Source: Incurvaria masculella
Lineage: Eukaryota > Arthropoda > Insecta > Lepidoptera > Incurvariidae
Reading direction: 5' to 3'
NCBI GenBank assembly: GCA_946894095.1
Contig: OX335656.1
Span: forward strand, 5,409,001-5,473,000
Length of the DNA: 64,000 bases
Shown: in pieces, positions 22,966 to 34,496 of the stretch
Layout of the letters: every line of letters begins with the position of its first letter
How positions within the stretch are numbered: the first letter of the stretch is position 1
Notes under the pieces: generated by a model
Told to the model about the DNA's origin: nothing
Seen by the model: only the letters and a program-made list of their open reading frames with translations
Database searches by the model: none
Program-made: the position numbers and the translations under genes

Positions 22966-24413
22966 TAATAGATGAACTACGCTAATATTACGAAGGGAAT
23001 ATGACAGTTACTTACTGGAAACCTTCGAGAGTTCATTCTGCAAGTACAGTGGCTGGGCAGGGTCACATTTCTGACATTTTAGCATCCTGTCTCATCGTTT
23101 CCATACGCTGTCCTATTATGCTATGAATAGGCAGTTATATTGTTGCTTGGAGGTGGTTCTGTACACAAAATTTAACATATTTGGTTCTATTGATACGGCT
23201 TTAAGATAATAAACTTCTCATTAATTTTCGTCATACATTAAAACATACATGTGGGGAGAATGAAATTGAGAAGCATTTAAGTGATTTTACATAATTTTAA
23301 TGAGAAAACTTCATATATTCAAACACAAGTTTTATAAATGCTAGTACGAAGTTAAGTTAAGAAATAAGTAAAGAAACGTGTTTTCCATAAATGGCCTACC
23401 ACCAGTATCGAACGAAAACACAAATGCAAATGTGACGTAGAGTTCGACGATATTTCGCGTCGCATCAAGGCACCCAACCAGCTGTTTGCTAACGGTACCA
23501 GGTGCACAAGCGATCATATGTTCCACCCAAATCAGCTGATGCCCGCTATTATCATACGGGCATTATTTCACCTCTACACGCGCAGAAGCTTGATATTAGT
23601 GCAAAGACGTGTATCGGTGTCTTTTTTCTTGGATTCAACGGGGATTCTCGGAGTTTCATTCAACTAGAAATGGTATTGCATTCGTGTATTGTTGGGAAGA
23701 AGAATGAACGCACTGTCCTGAACTAACGCGGCATGGGATAGTTAGTTGCAAGGATCAAAGCGGTGATTATTTCTGCAGCCAAACTAAAACTACTATAATT
23801 TTATTCCATTGAGATATTGAAATATTTTGATTTCGTTTATTCGCACAATTATACTGTTATTCATTAAATCTAAGATCATAAACGGTTTCCCATTTCCAAG
23901 ATTGCATATTACTAGATTAAACACAACACACAGACGTAATTCGTGTGCTACAATGACCACGTGGATGTTACATTGCAAGAAGTCTGCTCAGCCGTGTGAT
24001 TCAAGACATGACCCATCTTTTGATCTCTACTAAAGTAACTTAATGGAAGGATTTTTGTGCTGTACTTAAAAATCCACAGAACTCATGGGCCCATGACCTT
24101 CCGGCGCATTGATAATGACTTTTTTTTATAAAGGAACTTAAAAATCAGAGGAGTTAAGAGAAAGGGAGAACTTAAATCGACCATAAATACATGCAGAATG
24201 AGTTAACTTATAGAAAGTGGAAAAATTATATTTTTTATTAATATATTACAGAGCCTATATAAAAAAATTAAACTAATATGTGAAGTCACCAGAAAGGTCT
24301 CTTCCTAAGGGGTCATTATAATGTTACCGAAACCAGAATGGTATTATTTTACCTTTAAATTCTCAAGGGTAATTTTGATATCTTTTTAACTTTAAATTTA
24401 AGGTTTTTTTTTT
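22966..24413. other. Intergenic, nothing recognised
   Basis: No repeat match or supported exon. Confidence 0.4.
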
Positions 24414-24594
24414 AAAACAGTACTAAAAGAAACGGTACAAAATGGCATTTCCCTAAATTAAAATAATCTTTAAGTTGGTTACAATTTTTTTTTTTTTTTT
24501 TTAAAGATTTCTTTTTCAAAACAGTTCTAAAAGAAACGGTAGAAAATAGCATTTTCTTAAATTAAAATAATCTTTAAGTTGTTACATAAATGTG
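24414..24594 (+). repeat. Tandem duplication, 104-bp period, two units
   Basis: AAAACAGTACTAAAAGAAAC at 24414 recurs as AAAACAGTTCTAAAAGAAAC at 24518, and the rest of the unit through CTTTAAGTTG...TTACA repeats too. The units are separated by a long T-run (24485-24502). Confidence 0.75.
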
Positions 24595-24639
24595 TTCGCA
24601 GTATTGTTACCTTTCGTTAGAGCATCTTTTGATACATTT

Positions 24640-25135
24640 TTTATTTCTCCATCCTTATGATCAGATGAGGACGCTAGTCCCCGCTCACTTTTATTGAAAA
24701 CGGGTACCCACGCCCAACATGTATTGCAAGCGTAGTAATGGAAGTTAATGGTTTGCCGTGGAGCTTTCTTCTGTGCTCAGATTGTGATTTGATATTGCAA
24801 GGCAGAGGAATGCTCGCCCGGGAATGTGTTGATATAACCTTTGTGCGCCCTTTGCTTTGAGCTGGTGCTATTATGAGCGATCATTTCTTCCGCTCCGTTC
24901 CATGTGAGACCTTCGTGTTCTTCGCAATTAATGTTTATCGAATACCTACCGCTGCGTTTGCAATTTTTGTTTTTTCACCGCTCGTTTCATCCTCGTTTGC
25001 CTTCATAACATTTCATTTCCGAACGTTCTCGGTACATTCTCAGGATGCGGGAGAGCCTTTTTGCGTATTTTGCGTACGCTTTATTAATATCCTTATCGCT
25101 TTCATGTGTCGAAGGATAGAAAAACAAACATGAAA
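24640..25135. other. Non-repetitive patch, possible conserved non-coding DNA
   Basis: About 500 bp of moderate GC without repeat matches. The open frame at 24873-25133 has no start context or domain. I cannot assign it. Confidence 0.3.
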
Positions 25136-25620
25136 TGTTTTCCGGAGCAACTCCATGTGATGATACCTTAGTAAAATATATTATGGAAATATCAATGTGA
25201 AACAAAAATCTATAAATGTATTTCAGAACGCATGTCCCTAAATTTTCTATCTGCCAAAGGACAAAGCTTACTCAGAGTATCATAAAAATATTTTTTTATG
25301 ATCTTCGTTGCGTCCTCCTTATAAATATGTACGGTCCCTCAATATGGTATGGTCCCAGCTACACTTGGTGAGTGGCTTCCTATCGCGGAGAAATAATAAA
25401 AAAATAAATAAACACAGAACAATACAACTTCAAGGGTATGGGCAGGATATTCTTTAGTAGGCTTTAATAGCTTAAGATTGTTTTGCGGTCAATCAACAAA
25501 CCGTTAGGAAAATGCAAATTGCTTAAAGTGCATAGAGGCTCTACCAAGCCTTAGTTTTTAGTTGAATATTAAAATTGTTTGCTGCGTGTTCGCACTTAAA
25601 AACAGATATACTGGTACATA

Positions 25621-26905
25621 ATAGGTCGGGGAAAAAGTCTTTTCGCATTATAGTATGTATGAACTTGTAATAAAATCTCTTTGGCTATACTATTTGTATC
25701 TGGCTGGTTTTGGTATCATTGAAAGTTTAAATTTTAAAGAACATAATTCCAAATTCAAATTAGGAAAATGTGTGATTCTCATTTGTTTTTCGTACTGTCA
25801 AAATGAGTGAATCTAATGAAGAAATTCGATACATTTTAAAATTTTACTACAAAAAAGGTAAAACTGCAACGCAAGCCGCGAAAAAAATTTGCGATGTTTA
25901 TGGACCTAGTGCAGTGTCTGTGAGAGTAGCACAAATTTGGTTTAAGCGTTTTCAATCCGGAAATTTTGATGTCAAAGATGCACGTCGCTCTGGTCGCCCT
26001 ATTACGGATAAAATGGATGCCATTTTTGAAAAAGTGGAGCAAGATCGGCATATCAGTAGTTAGGACGTAGCTGAAGAACTAGGAATTGACCACAAAACAG
26101 TTTTGGCGCATTTGAAAAAAACTGGGTACACAAAAAAGCTCGATATTTGGGTACCTCACGAGCTCACTGAAAGAAACCTAATGAACCGTGTACTCATTTG
26201 TGATTCTTTATTACGACGTAATGAAACCGAACCATTTTTGAAGAAGCTGATAACTGGTGATGAAAAGTGGATCACGTACGACAAGAACGTGCGAAAAAGG
26301 TCGTGGTCAAAGGCCGGTCAAGCTTCACAGACTGTGGCGAAACCCGGGTTAACTCGCAACAAGGTGATGCTGTGTGTGTGGTGGGATTGGAAGGGCATTA
26401 TTCATTATGAGCTGTTACCACCAGGCAGGACCATCGATTCTGAACTCTACTGCGAACAACTGATGAGATTAAAGCAAGAAGTTGAGAGAAAGCGGCCGGA
26501 ATTAATCAACAGAAGGGGTGTGGTTTTTCATCATGATAACGCTAGACCTCACACATCTTTAGCCACTCAGCAAAAACTAAGAGAGTTTGGCTGGGAGGTG
26601 TTAATGCATCCGCCGTATAGTCCTGACCTTGCACCTTCAGATTTCCACCTGTTTAGGTCTCTTCAGAATTCTTTAGGCAGTGTCAGGTTAACATCACGAG
26701 AGGACTGCCAAAACCACTTGTCGCGGTATATTGATCAGAAGTCCCAATATTTCTATAGCAATGGGATCATGTCCCTACCTACAAGATGGCAAAAAGTTAT
26801 CGAACAAAATGGTACCTACATACTTTAGTTAAATGTAAATAAACCATATTAAAAAATGTTTTGAATTTTCTTAAAAAATGCGAAGAAACTTTTTCCCCAA
26901 CCTAT
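25621..26905 (+). mobile_element. mariner transposon, cecropia-type, nearly intact (1285 bp)
   Basis: Class II element. 29-bp terminal inverted repeats at 25621-25649 and 26877-26905 (ATAGGTCGGGGAAAAAG versus ATAGGTTGGGGAAAAAG, 26 of 29 matching) flanked by the TA target duplication at 25619-25620 and 26906-26907. Contains one transposase frame interrupted by a single stop. The near-intact state suggests a fairly young insertion. Another MITE starts about 50 bp to its right. Confidence 0.95.
25803..26828 (+). pseudogene. mariner transposase, one in-frame stop (341 codons)
   Basis: Transposase that would cut and paste the element by a DD34D mechanism. The N-terminal helix-turn-helix half (residues 1-86) ends in the WFKRFQSGNFDVKD and RRSGRP motifs. 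A TAG at 26061-26063 (codon 87, where relatives usually have Tyr) breaks the frame, and the same frame then continues to 26828. The catalytic half keeps WVPHELTE, TGDEKW (first Asp), HHDNARPH (second Asp) and YSPDLAPSD (third Asp), with 34 residues between the last two Asp. No frameshift or deletion seen. Inactive as written, unless the stop is read through or is a sequencing error. Confidence 0.93.
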
Positions 26906-26956
26906 TACGTGGGGATGGCGATATATTTAAAATAAAACTCGTAGTCGTCCTACACT

Positions 26957-27312
26957 CTGAGTGGTCAGTCTGAGTTCCCACCTAAATTGGCGTTTACAGC
27001 AAACCGATCGACTGGCGTTTTCCGTAAAAATACAAGTTTTTACTAGATATTCTGTGGTTTTACTTCTTCAAGCTGTCGAAAGTCAAACTCGGACTTCGGA
27101 TTTGTATGAAAACGCGAAGTCGGCGTAAACGGCAACGTCGACGTATTTACGGCAACGTTGATTAAGCTGTCAAATCAAACTCGGACTCGCAAATGTTAGT
27201 TCGATTAACGCCCACTGCGCGCGCCCTTCAATTTCTCTATACAATTGAAAACGCCAGTCGATCGGTTTGCCGTAAACGCCAATTTAGGTGACAACTGAGA
27301 CTACAGGCTCTG
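26957..27312 (+). mobile_element. MITE with long terminal inverted repeats, copy 1
   Basis: The arms CACCTAAATTGGCGTTTAC and continuing through AAACCGATCGACTGGCG (26979-27022) are mirrored almost perfectly at 27247-27290; weaker similarity extends outward to about 26957 and 27312. The interior is non-coding. Inverted relative at 55807-56116. Confidence 0.8.
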
Positions 27313-27802
27313 TAGTTTAATTTTTGTTATAAGATTCGCTCCGCAATTATCTCCCAGACACATGCTCAGGGTAAATGTGCGTGAGACACATGTTGAGACG
27401 AGGTGTACATGTGTGCAGGCGAGCAGGATACGGCGGCGATCAGCTGTGAGCCGACGCGCGGACAGATGTCTTCACTCGGTCCCGCTGTTTTTTGTGGCGT
27501 GTGGAATTTTGTGGGATCCACGAGTTATGGATTAGAAGGAAATACTTACCGCTATGGAGTATCCTAACTGCAATGGTTTAACAATAGTTAACGCTGCAAA
27601 AAATATTGATGATTAGGTAAGGACAGGTTTTTTTTAATGAAAAACTGGTATGGGTGGCTGAACTGAAGACCAAAGGTGCTCAGGAATGGAAAATATACCT
27701 CGCCTCGTGAAACCACGCTCAGCAAGACACCACAGCAGCAGATTTACGGACTATCGCTGAGCTATGGAGCGAATTAATTGTTATCCCGATTCAATAGAAT
27801 AG
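27313..27802. other. Intergenic; CpG-richer patch at 27410-27530
   Basis: A patch with GGCGGCGATCAGC and GCCGACGCGCGG words stands out from the AT-rich surroundings. No exon or repeat recognised. Confidence 0.35.
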
Positions 27803-28339
27803 TCAAGGCCGACGATTTATTAAAATTCGATGCAACTACCGCCCTCTTTTATCCGGTAGCGGAATCATTTATTGAGTTTCATAGGGAGGGGGGGAAATAA
27901 ATTTAACTCGCTATCACCATAGTATATTACTGTTTGTTTTTATTAAGGAGCTCAGATAAACATTTATTGTCGTATCATCAACCCAGCTGGATTTTTTAAC
28001 GAAAAGCGCGTCATATGGCGAATAACAGGACATGCTGATTTCTCAACGCCGCCAATGGGCCATCAACCTTACAATATCGGCTGCAATAACCATACCAACC
28101 AGCCAGGTGCTTTATCACTTTGAAGGAAACCAGGTGTTGGGGGGATGGATCTTGACCGGTCCCCTGCAAGCGCAAACGGTTGCGCAGAACCAAAACTGTA
28201 TCGTACTTAGTTTCTGCCCAGCCGCTGGCGCTTTGACGGGGTGGACCAAGATCTACCCCGCCAAAAATACTTTAAAGAATACAAATGATTACGCAAACAA
28301 CTGCAAAGCAGAAAGTTTTTTCAATTATTCAAAATTGTA

Positions 28340-28922
28340 CCAAGACATGTATGTATATGCTATCTTCACATGGTGTTCCACTTAGGTCTGCTGATACCTT
28401 ACTGTTAGCCATTCCTACACATCGCAGCACGTATTATAGTGACTCATTTTCTGTAAACGCATCTCGTCTTTGGAATCAGCTTCCCCTAGAAATTCGGTCC
28501 TCTTCCAATGTATATATTTTCAAAAAACGTCTGAAGTCCTATTATTTAAATTATATTTAAACTTTATCATTTATGTAAGTTCTTGCTCGCTCTCTGTTAC
28601 AAAAATAGGTTCATATAAGAATAAATGTATATACACAAATATTGGTATATATTTAAATTAAATATATATTATAAGCTACGTATTATATGTATCTGTATGT
28701 ATTAGTATTAGAATGTAAGTATATTTATTCTTGTTAAGTATATATATATATATCTTTATTGGAAAAAATCTTACTTCTTTTATCCTTTTTTGTCTGCCGC
28801 CTTGCACCTTTCCTACATCCTAAGGGTAGGTAGGAAGAGAATGCCTTTTGGCATTAGGTCCGCCTTTTGTAAACTGTTTTTATAATGGTGTACAATAAAT
28901 AATTTTATTATTATTATTATTT
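28340..28922 (+). pseudogene. Non-LTR retrotransposon 3' end (C-terminal coding remnant plus 3' UTR)
   Basis: The frame at about 28360-28560 encodes SHGVPLRSADTLLLAIP, then SFSVNASRLWNQLPLEIRSS and a stop. The 'SxxxWNQLPxxIR' C terminus is typical of CR1/jockey-group LINEs. The 3' UTR carries GAATGCCTTTTGGCATTAGG and ends in a (TTA)n tail at 28904-28922. The 5' part is missing. Confidence 0.75.
28904..28922 (+). repeat. (TTA)n tail of LINE fragment
   Basis: Simple repeat at the LINE 3' end. Confidence 0.8.
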
Positions 28923-29165
28923 CTCTGAGTGCTTTTGTATGAAAGGTTGGTAATAAAATATTTTTGTCTTTTTATTGCCTTAATTGTGTTTGTATTTATA
29001 AACACCCAAAACGATCCGCCAGTAATATTATTAATCACTTACAGACAATTGGTTTATTCCATCCATAAAATTGCCATGTTCTCCTATGAAACTCAATAAA
29101 TGATTCCGCTACCGGCTAAAAGAGGGCGGTAGTTGCATCGAATTGTAATAAATCGGTGCTCTTGA

Positions 29166-29652
29166 CCTGACGATATAATTCAGTTTAAGTTGAAATTGAT
29201 ATGTAATAGGAATTTGTAAATTATAAAGTAAGTTTTTGGTAAATTTAACGTAAAATTATCGTAACGTAACTTTTCTAAGTCATCGCAAAGACATACGTTA
29301 GAAATCAGTTTCGAAACTGAGATCTTTACTAACATTTTAAAGTCGCGTACAACACATTTCTAAGGGAATAAATTGAAAGGATGAAACTTCAAGGTTGCAC
29401 AAGAGGTAGGCGTTCCCACAGAGAGGCCAACGTACCTTCACAGAGGATTGCTCTAATTTAGCAAGGAGCCGAGATTCGTCCCTTGGGTGGCAGTGACGAC
29501 GTAATTGTTCAGTTTTTGTGGCAGTTTATCGAGTTGTCCAATATTAATTGATGACTTCCTTCGTAGCCGATTCCTTTGAATTTATCGGGTGCTATTACGT
29601 TACGCAACAAGGTATTTAAACTTTAGTGCCGTTTTTATTATCGTGGTTTATT
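29166..29652. other. Intergenic; unique-looking patch 29397-29600
   Basis: Moderate-GC stretch with no repeat match and no exon I can support. Confidence 0.3.
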
Positions 29653-29908
29653 GGACAATTTTTCATTGCCGCTGCGTCCATATTTTCATCTTATACGATG
29701 GTACCAGTCCAGGTGAGTCCTCTAACACCGAGTATGCGAAGAGTTTTATATGAATTCCGAACAATGAAACAGCTCGCATTCGTGACGAAATACACTTATC
29801 TATGTAATTCAAAAAGAAAAATGTGGTGCTTGAACAGGTCGGGTATTGAACCCATGATCTGTAGCATGGAAACAAGACCCCGCACCCCTGCGCTATCAGA
29901 TGTTCTAT
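29653..29908 (-). mobile_element. SINE, tRNA-headed, 3' truncated and degraded
   Basis: On the minus strand the head has a B-box-like GGTTCAATACCC, followed by the body segments TCGTCACGAATGCGAGCTG and GGCAATGAAAAATTGTCC. The 3' third is missing. Confidence 0.7.
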
Positions 29909-30471
29909 CGAGTTAAGAGTGGTACAATAAACTCATTATATGGCTTCCAAACCATTAACCAGCACGAAGTACATTTTTGATTTATAGAATGGATATAAAA
30001 ATTTAGATATGAACCCAGGACACCGGCGGCGCTGATGTAGTAATAAAACGATACTTATCTATAAAAAAATCTAACCTTAGAAATAAGAACATTGACCAAT
30101 CAAATACGAATTTCTAAATCACATCTTAATCGCATCTTAGCAAAAACGTTTTGTCATTCTGGCAAATTGTAACTAATTACGATCATAATATCCATCGAAT
30201 TCAGTAGAAATGTTGAATGACCGCAAGACCTCGTATACTTATAGCCAATACTGCTATTGTCACTAAATTCTAGCTCACAGCAGATTCTCAATTATTACAC
30301 ATTATAAAAATACACGTATCTTTAAAACAGTATCTATCAAAAGATGATATCTGAAATAACTGTCTAAGCCATCAGAGAGTCAAAAAGATTTACATATATG
30401 TATACATAATGTCAAGCATGATAGCAATGATTTTTCGATAATATGAAACCGAATACTTATTTTATTATGGA
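29909..30471. other. Intergenic AT-rich, nothing recognised
   Basis: No exon or repeat assigned. Confidence 0.4.
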
Positions 30472-30671
30472 GCTAGACATGGACAGCTAGCACCACACCT
30501 ACTGTCAGGATATTAGCCTAATAATACACCACATGGGAACCATGAGCCATGCCAGGACATTCCTTATTTTATACGGCTACTTTTGAACTGGATAGAAAAC
30601 ATGGACAATTTGAATGGCCGCTTGAATTATTTTGACTGCGATGGTACCAAACCGGACGAGAGTAACCTCTC
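30472..30671 (-). mobile_element. SINE 3' body fragment
   Basis: Matches the 5S-type sub-family body (ACACCACATGGGAAC, ATGCCAGGACATTCC, GATGGTACC). Truncated where the LINE tail begins at 30672. Confidence 0.7.
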
Positions 30672-30698
30672 TTATTTATTTATTTATTTATTTATTTA
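30672..30698 (-). repeat. (AAAT)n tail
   Basis: TTTA repeats on the plus strand, i.e. the 3' (AAAT)n tail of the minus-strand LINE that follows. Confidence 0.85.
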
Positions 30699-31566
30699 AT
30701 AAGGTAAACCAACAGCGTATATACAAATAAATTTAGAAAAGCTTATGTCTATAAGTAACGCCAATAATAGGTTTACACGAAGTATCCATGAGCGTGTTTG
30801 AGATAATATCTTAATAAGTAAAAATCACATATAAAAGGGTGCATGTATATGTATGATGTGGGTGATGTTTGCAAGTGTATAATGTAGTGCAGTGTAAGTG
30901 AATGAAAGAGTTGAGGTTGTGTAATGTGTGTGATGTGTAAAATACCTAATATGTTGAAAAGGGCAAATAGAAAATTTAAAAAAATAAAAGAAATAACTAC
31001 ACCAAAAATGTAATAGGAAGGAAATCTGATAATTTATTTTACTTAACTTAACTACCGGTTAGTGATTGAATAATGTTTTTCTTAAATTTGTGCTTGGAGT
31101 CTAAAAATATATCGATTTCATGAAACATTCTATTATATATTCGAGGTAACCGTGTTGTTAATGCGTTTTGAGCAAAGTTAGTGCGCTGAAAGGGCTCGTG
31201 AAAAAGGTTGGTGTGCCGAGTACGACGATTTGGAGCATTAAGACCTATTTTAACAGTAAGTTCTGAGCAATTTAAACTGCCCCGCATTAATAGGTAAAGG
31301 AGATTCATATCTAACAAAAGTCTTCTTTGGTCGAGGGTCAGAATTTTAAAATGGCGGCAGCATTCTTCATAGTTTTCGAACGGTATTCGCGAGTTGTAGC
31401 ACAATTGTTTTAAGAATTTTCTTTGAATACGTTCGATCCTCTCTTTATATGTAATGTAATGAGGTGTCCAAATGCAGCTTGCATACTCGAGTGTGCACCT
31501 CACGTAGGCAAAGAAGACTGTTTTAAGACAAGTGGGATCCGAAAAAGGTTTGCAAACAACAAACTC
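30699..31566 (-). pseudogene. Jockey-like LINE 3' end (5' truncated)
   Basis: The frame from 31566 to the stop at 31048 reads VCKPFSDPTCLKTVFFAYVR, then LEYASCIWTPHY and IERIQRKFLKQLC: the conserved C-terminal domain after reverse transcriptase of jockey-group elements. About 170 codons without a stop, so not very old. The 3' UTR runs to an (AAAT)n tail at 30672. The 5' end stops 4 bp from the TTAA MITE at 31571, which either inserted into it or next to a truncated copy. Confidence 0.82.
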
Positions 31567-31570
31567 TTAA

Positions 31571-32112
31571 GGTGTCCCTTCCCGGCGAGACTAACTCATT
31601 CGCGGGCACGGTACAAAACCGTCTTATTGCGCTCTGGGACCTTCTATGTTTCAAAGAAAAAGACAGGCTCCGTCATGAGGAGGATGCAACATGTCCACAA
31701 AGGAGACAATGCGCATAGTGCCTGATTTGTTAATTTTTGCGAAAATTTTAATTACGAAACGACTTCTAGCTAAAAGTAAACCACGACCGCTGTAGTCAAA
31801 AATCTAACAAAAAATAAATTGATTATAAATTTTCAAGAAACAAGCTATGTCTAATGACTAATCTTTTTAAGATGCATAGAGTTTATCGTTGAGTAATCCA
31901 CATCCAAAATTATTGTATAAAACACGCGAAAAATTCGAACTTTCAGACCTTATAATATAGAAACCAAACATAATTGTGCAATGCCAACGGTCATTAGACA
32001 TCTAGTTCGATCAAGGAAAGTTATTTTGATCAATATTTTGTATCTCTGACAAGAAATATGGGCGTGATCTTCTTTCCCCGTTTGCATGGGGAGTTGAGCG
32101 GGATGGCCTACC
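31571..32112 (+). mobile_element. TTAA-bounded MITE family 1, copy D
   Basis: 542 bp between TTAA at 31567-31570 and TTAA at 32113-32116. Starts GGTGTCCCTTCCCGG, ends GAGCGGGATGGCCTACC. More diverged than copies B and C. Confidence 0.87.
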
Positions 32113-32116
32113 TTAA

Positions 32117-32583
32117 TAAGTAAGGGTACAGTTTCACGGTTGAAAACGATGCTTGGCGGCATATTATCTCGATTAACAAGCGACGAGCCGTCGCAGTGGG
32201 CTTCCGATGGTTACAATTATATGAGCTTCCCTTAGAATAATTTAGCTAATAACTTTACGATTAAAAGCTGTATGTTTAAGTAGCAAACACATTAGTCCCT
32301 AGTGAAATAATTAAAATGCCGCATCTGTCCAAACCAGTCGGTGTCCGCCGCTGTTGGAGTTGAACAAACTCTTTACAATGACGTTTGAGTGCTTCAAACT
32401 AAACACAAGTAAAGAGCGTGTAACAATGAGCTTCCAAAGTGTTGCATTCGTAATAACTACTTCTAGTGCCGTTTGGAGGGATTCGCACGAGAGGCTTTAA
32501 GGTCGGAAGGGTTAAGGTCGACGCGATACGATCATAAAACAATCTATGTACACTTATGCTTTTTGAGCGGCTTCAACTTCACT
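32117..32583. other. Intergenic, nothing recognised
   Basis: No supported exon or repeat. Confidence 0.4.
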
Positions 32584-32993
32584 TTTGAGCGGCTCGTAGC
32601 CTAGTGGCGCGGGGACTGGACTAGTGTACCAGAGGCCTGGGTGCAATTCCGACATGCACCACTGTCTTTCTCTTTCCGAGTTCGATAAGTGAATTTCGTC
32701 ACGAATGCGAGCTGCTCCATGGTTCGGAATCCATGTAGAACTGTAGGTCCCCTTCCCCTGCTAGGTGGTAGGGTTGAAGCCCGCCCGGGTTGGTACCATC
32801 GCATTGGATGAAAAGATGGTCAAAGCGGCAATAAAAAATTGTCCGTGTTTTCCATCCAGTTCAATGTAGCCGTGCTCATAAAGGGAAGGTCCTGGCATGG
32901 CACCTAATTCCTTCGGGAATGTGGTGTATTGGGCTAATATCATAACGGCAGTTGTGTGGTATTAGCCATCCATGTCAGGTCGCATAAAAAAAA
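32584..32993 (+). mobile_element. SINE, tRNA-headed, full-length reference copy (about 410 bp)
   Basis: Head: A box TAGCCTAGTGGCG (32597-32609) and B box GGTGCAATTCC (about 32640), a RNA polymerase III promoter of tRNA type. Next a head-specific linker (CTCTTTCCGAGTTCGATAAG), then the shared body from GGTTCGGAATCC onward, and a 3' end TTAGCCATCCATGTCAGGTC with an A-run tail at 32985-32993. Used to define the other copies. Confidence 0.88.
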
Positions 32994-34385
32994 TGCGGAG
33001 ATTCATAAAGAATACTTGGCTAGCCAAAGTATGCTTTTCGACTGTCAGTTTTGACATGAAATGTATGGAACATTGAAGCCCCTAGTTTGAGCCTTTCGCT
33101 AATGCAACAAACCCTGTCTACTCACGTTTTGAAATTGTTTTCTCAAGTTATGGTGTTTGGTTTTATCGTTATATTATTTAATCTCCGGTGCCACGGATAA
33201 ATTATGAAAAAGTTTTACGTATTCTGAGTGTCGCAAGTCGCAATTGGTGGTCGCACTGCGGATTTTTCTGGTTATCAAAATTTCAGAGCTTCCGGACCTT
33301 CATTCCGGAGGTCAATCCAGTCTTGTGGAGAAGGAATGGGATTGCATTCCTTTTTGGAGATCGATGAACAACCGGTCAACTAGACATTCAAGAGTTGACG
33401 TCGACCTACAGCAGGATGGTCCCACTGGAGATATGTTAATATTTAGGTGTGAAGTGGCACTGCACAATGGTTGCAGTTTGAATAAAATCCTTCTGCAATA
33501 AAACACCAAGTCGGTGCAATTAAGTGGTGTCTTTATTGTTGCTTTCTGCATTGTCCGCACCCGTTACTCCAATTCTTTTGTATCGTAAACGTTTTATTCC
33601 GTATTGTCGGGAGCATTCGATCTACTCCTGTACGCTTCATCACGTGGAAAATTGTGATTTGAATTTTAAAGCTTTAGGCTCTCGATGTTCTAACACAAGG
33701 CTTGCTGACGCGGTGAGTTTATTGATAAAACGCGCACTTCGAGTGAGTGTTGAATGAATAAATGAATAAATTATTTGTCAGGCATCACACAATATTACTG
33801 TTACAGATAATAATAGGTGGATTCGTCACGAAGATTTATTTTGTTCAGTCAACCCAGATAAGACAATACATATATCTATAAGATAGTGCTACGCCAAGTA
33901 TTTTGAAAAATGAAATGTTTGAAATTAAACAGATCATAAAGAACATAAAATGTGATTATTGCATGTGCGATGAATATTTACTTTTGCTTGAATTAATTAC
34001 ATTTATATGAAACAATACAGTCTTAAATAAGAAGCCACAATTTAAGAGTAAATTGAGATATAAAATGTATTCGATACCTATTATTAAAAAAATACAGGAA
34101 AAACAGTGGTCAATCTAGACAATCGTATTCATGTTTTTTGGACTCTTAGGTTATGTTTAAGAGGTAAATAGTCGCAAATTGATTTAACACTTACCAAACG
34201 TAATACTAACTTGAGTCAAAAGTGAGATTTCGTCCATACTAAATTTGTCAAAGTGACGTTTGTATGAAAGTACGAATTTCTATCAGAACATGTTCGTCCA
34301 GTTTATCTTTTCCATAAGGTAAAGTCGATACACGATACATCAGAAATGTATGTATGTAGTTACAGAGAGAATACATTAACTATTG
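32994..34385. other. Intergenic; unassigned patch 33240-33500
   Basis: The 33244-33501 open frame contains LQQDGPTGDM, faintly like the QQDGA motif of DD-transposases, but the rest does not fit. I do not call it. Nothing else recognised. Confidence 0.35.
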
Positions 34386-34496
34386 CAACTGGATGGTTAA
34401 CACCACACCTAATGTCATGATATTAGTCCAACACTCTACATAGGAACTAGCTGCCATACTAAGACCTTCCTTATATTTTAATAGTGCCTTCGTCTA
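34386..34496 (-). mobile_element. SINE body fragment, left part of a split copy
   Basis: 3' part of the SINE (CACCACACCTAATGTCATG, AGACCTTCCTTATATTT) broken at GTGCCTTCGTCTA (34484-34496). The rest continues at 35639. Confidence 0.65.

Larger units (their letters stand above)
27803..29165. mobile_element. 1.36-kb segment flanked by 85-bp inverted repeats
   Basis: 27803-27888 and 29081-29165 are reverse complements with only a few differences (GCAACTACCGCCCTCTTTTA versus its complement). The interior contains a LINE 3' end (28340-28922) and unassigned sequence. Could be a non-autonomous DNA transposon that received a LINE insertion, or two inverted solo copies of a shorter repeat. No target duplication found. 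Confidence 0.6.

Noticed and set aside
33244..33501. Frame containing LQQDGPTGDM, reminiscent of a DD-transposase motif
   Set aside because: Only the QQDG core matches; neighbouring motifs are absent, so too weak to call a transposase remnant.
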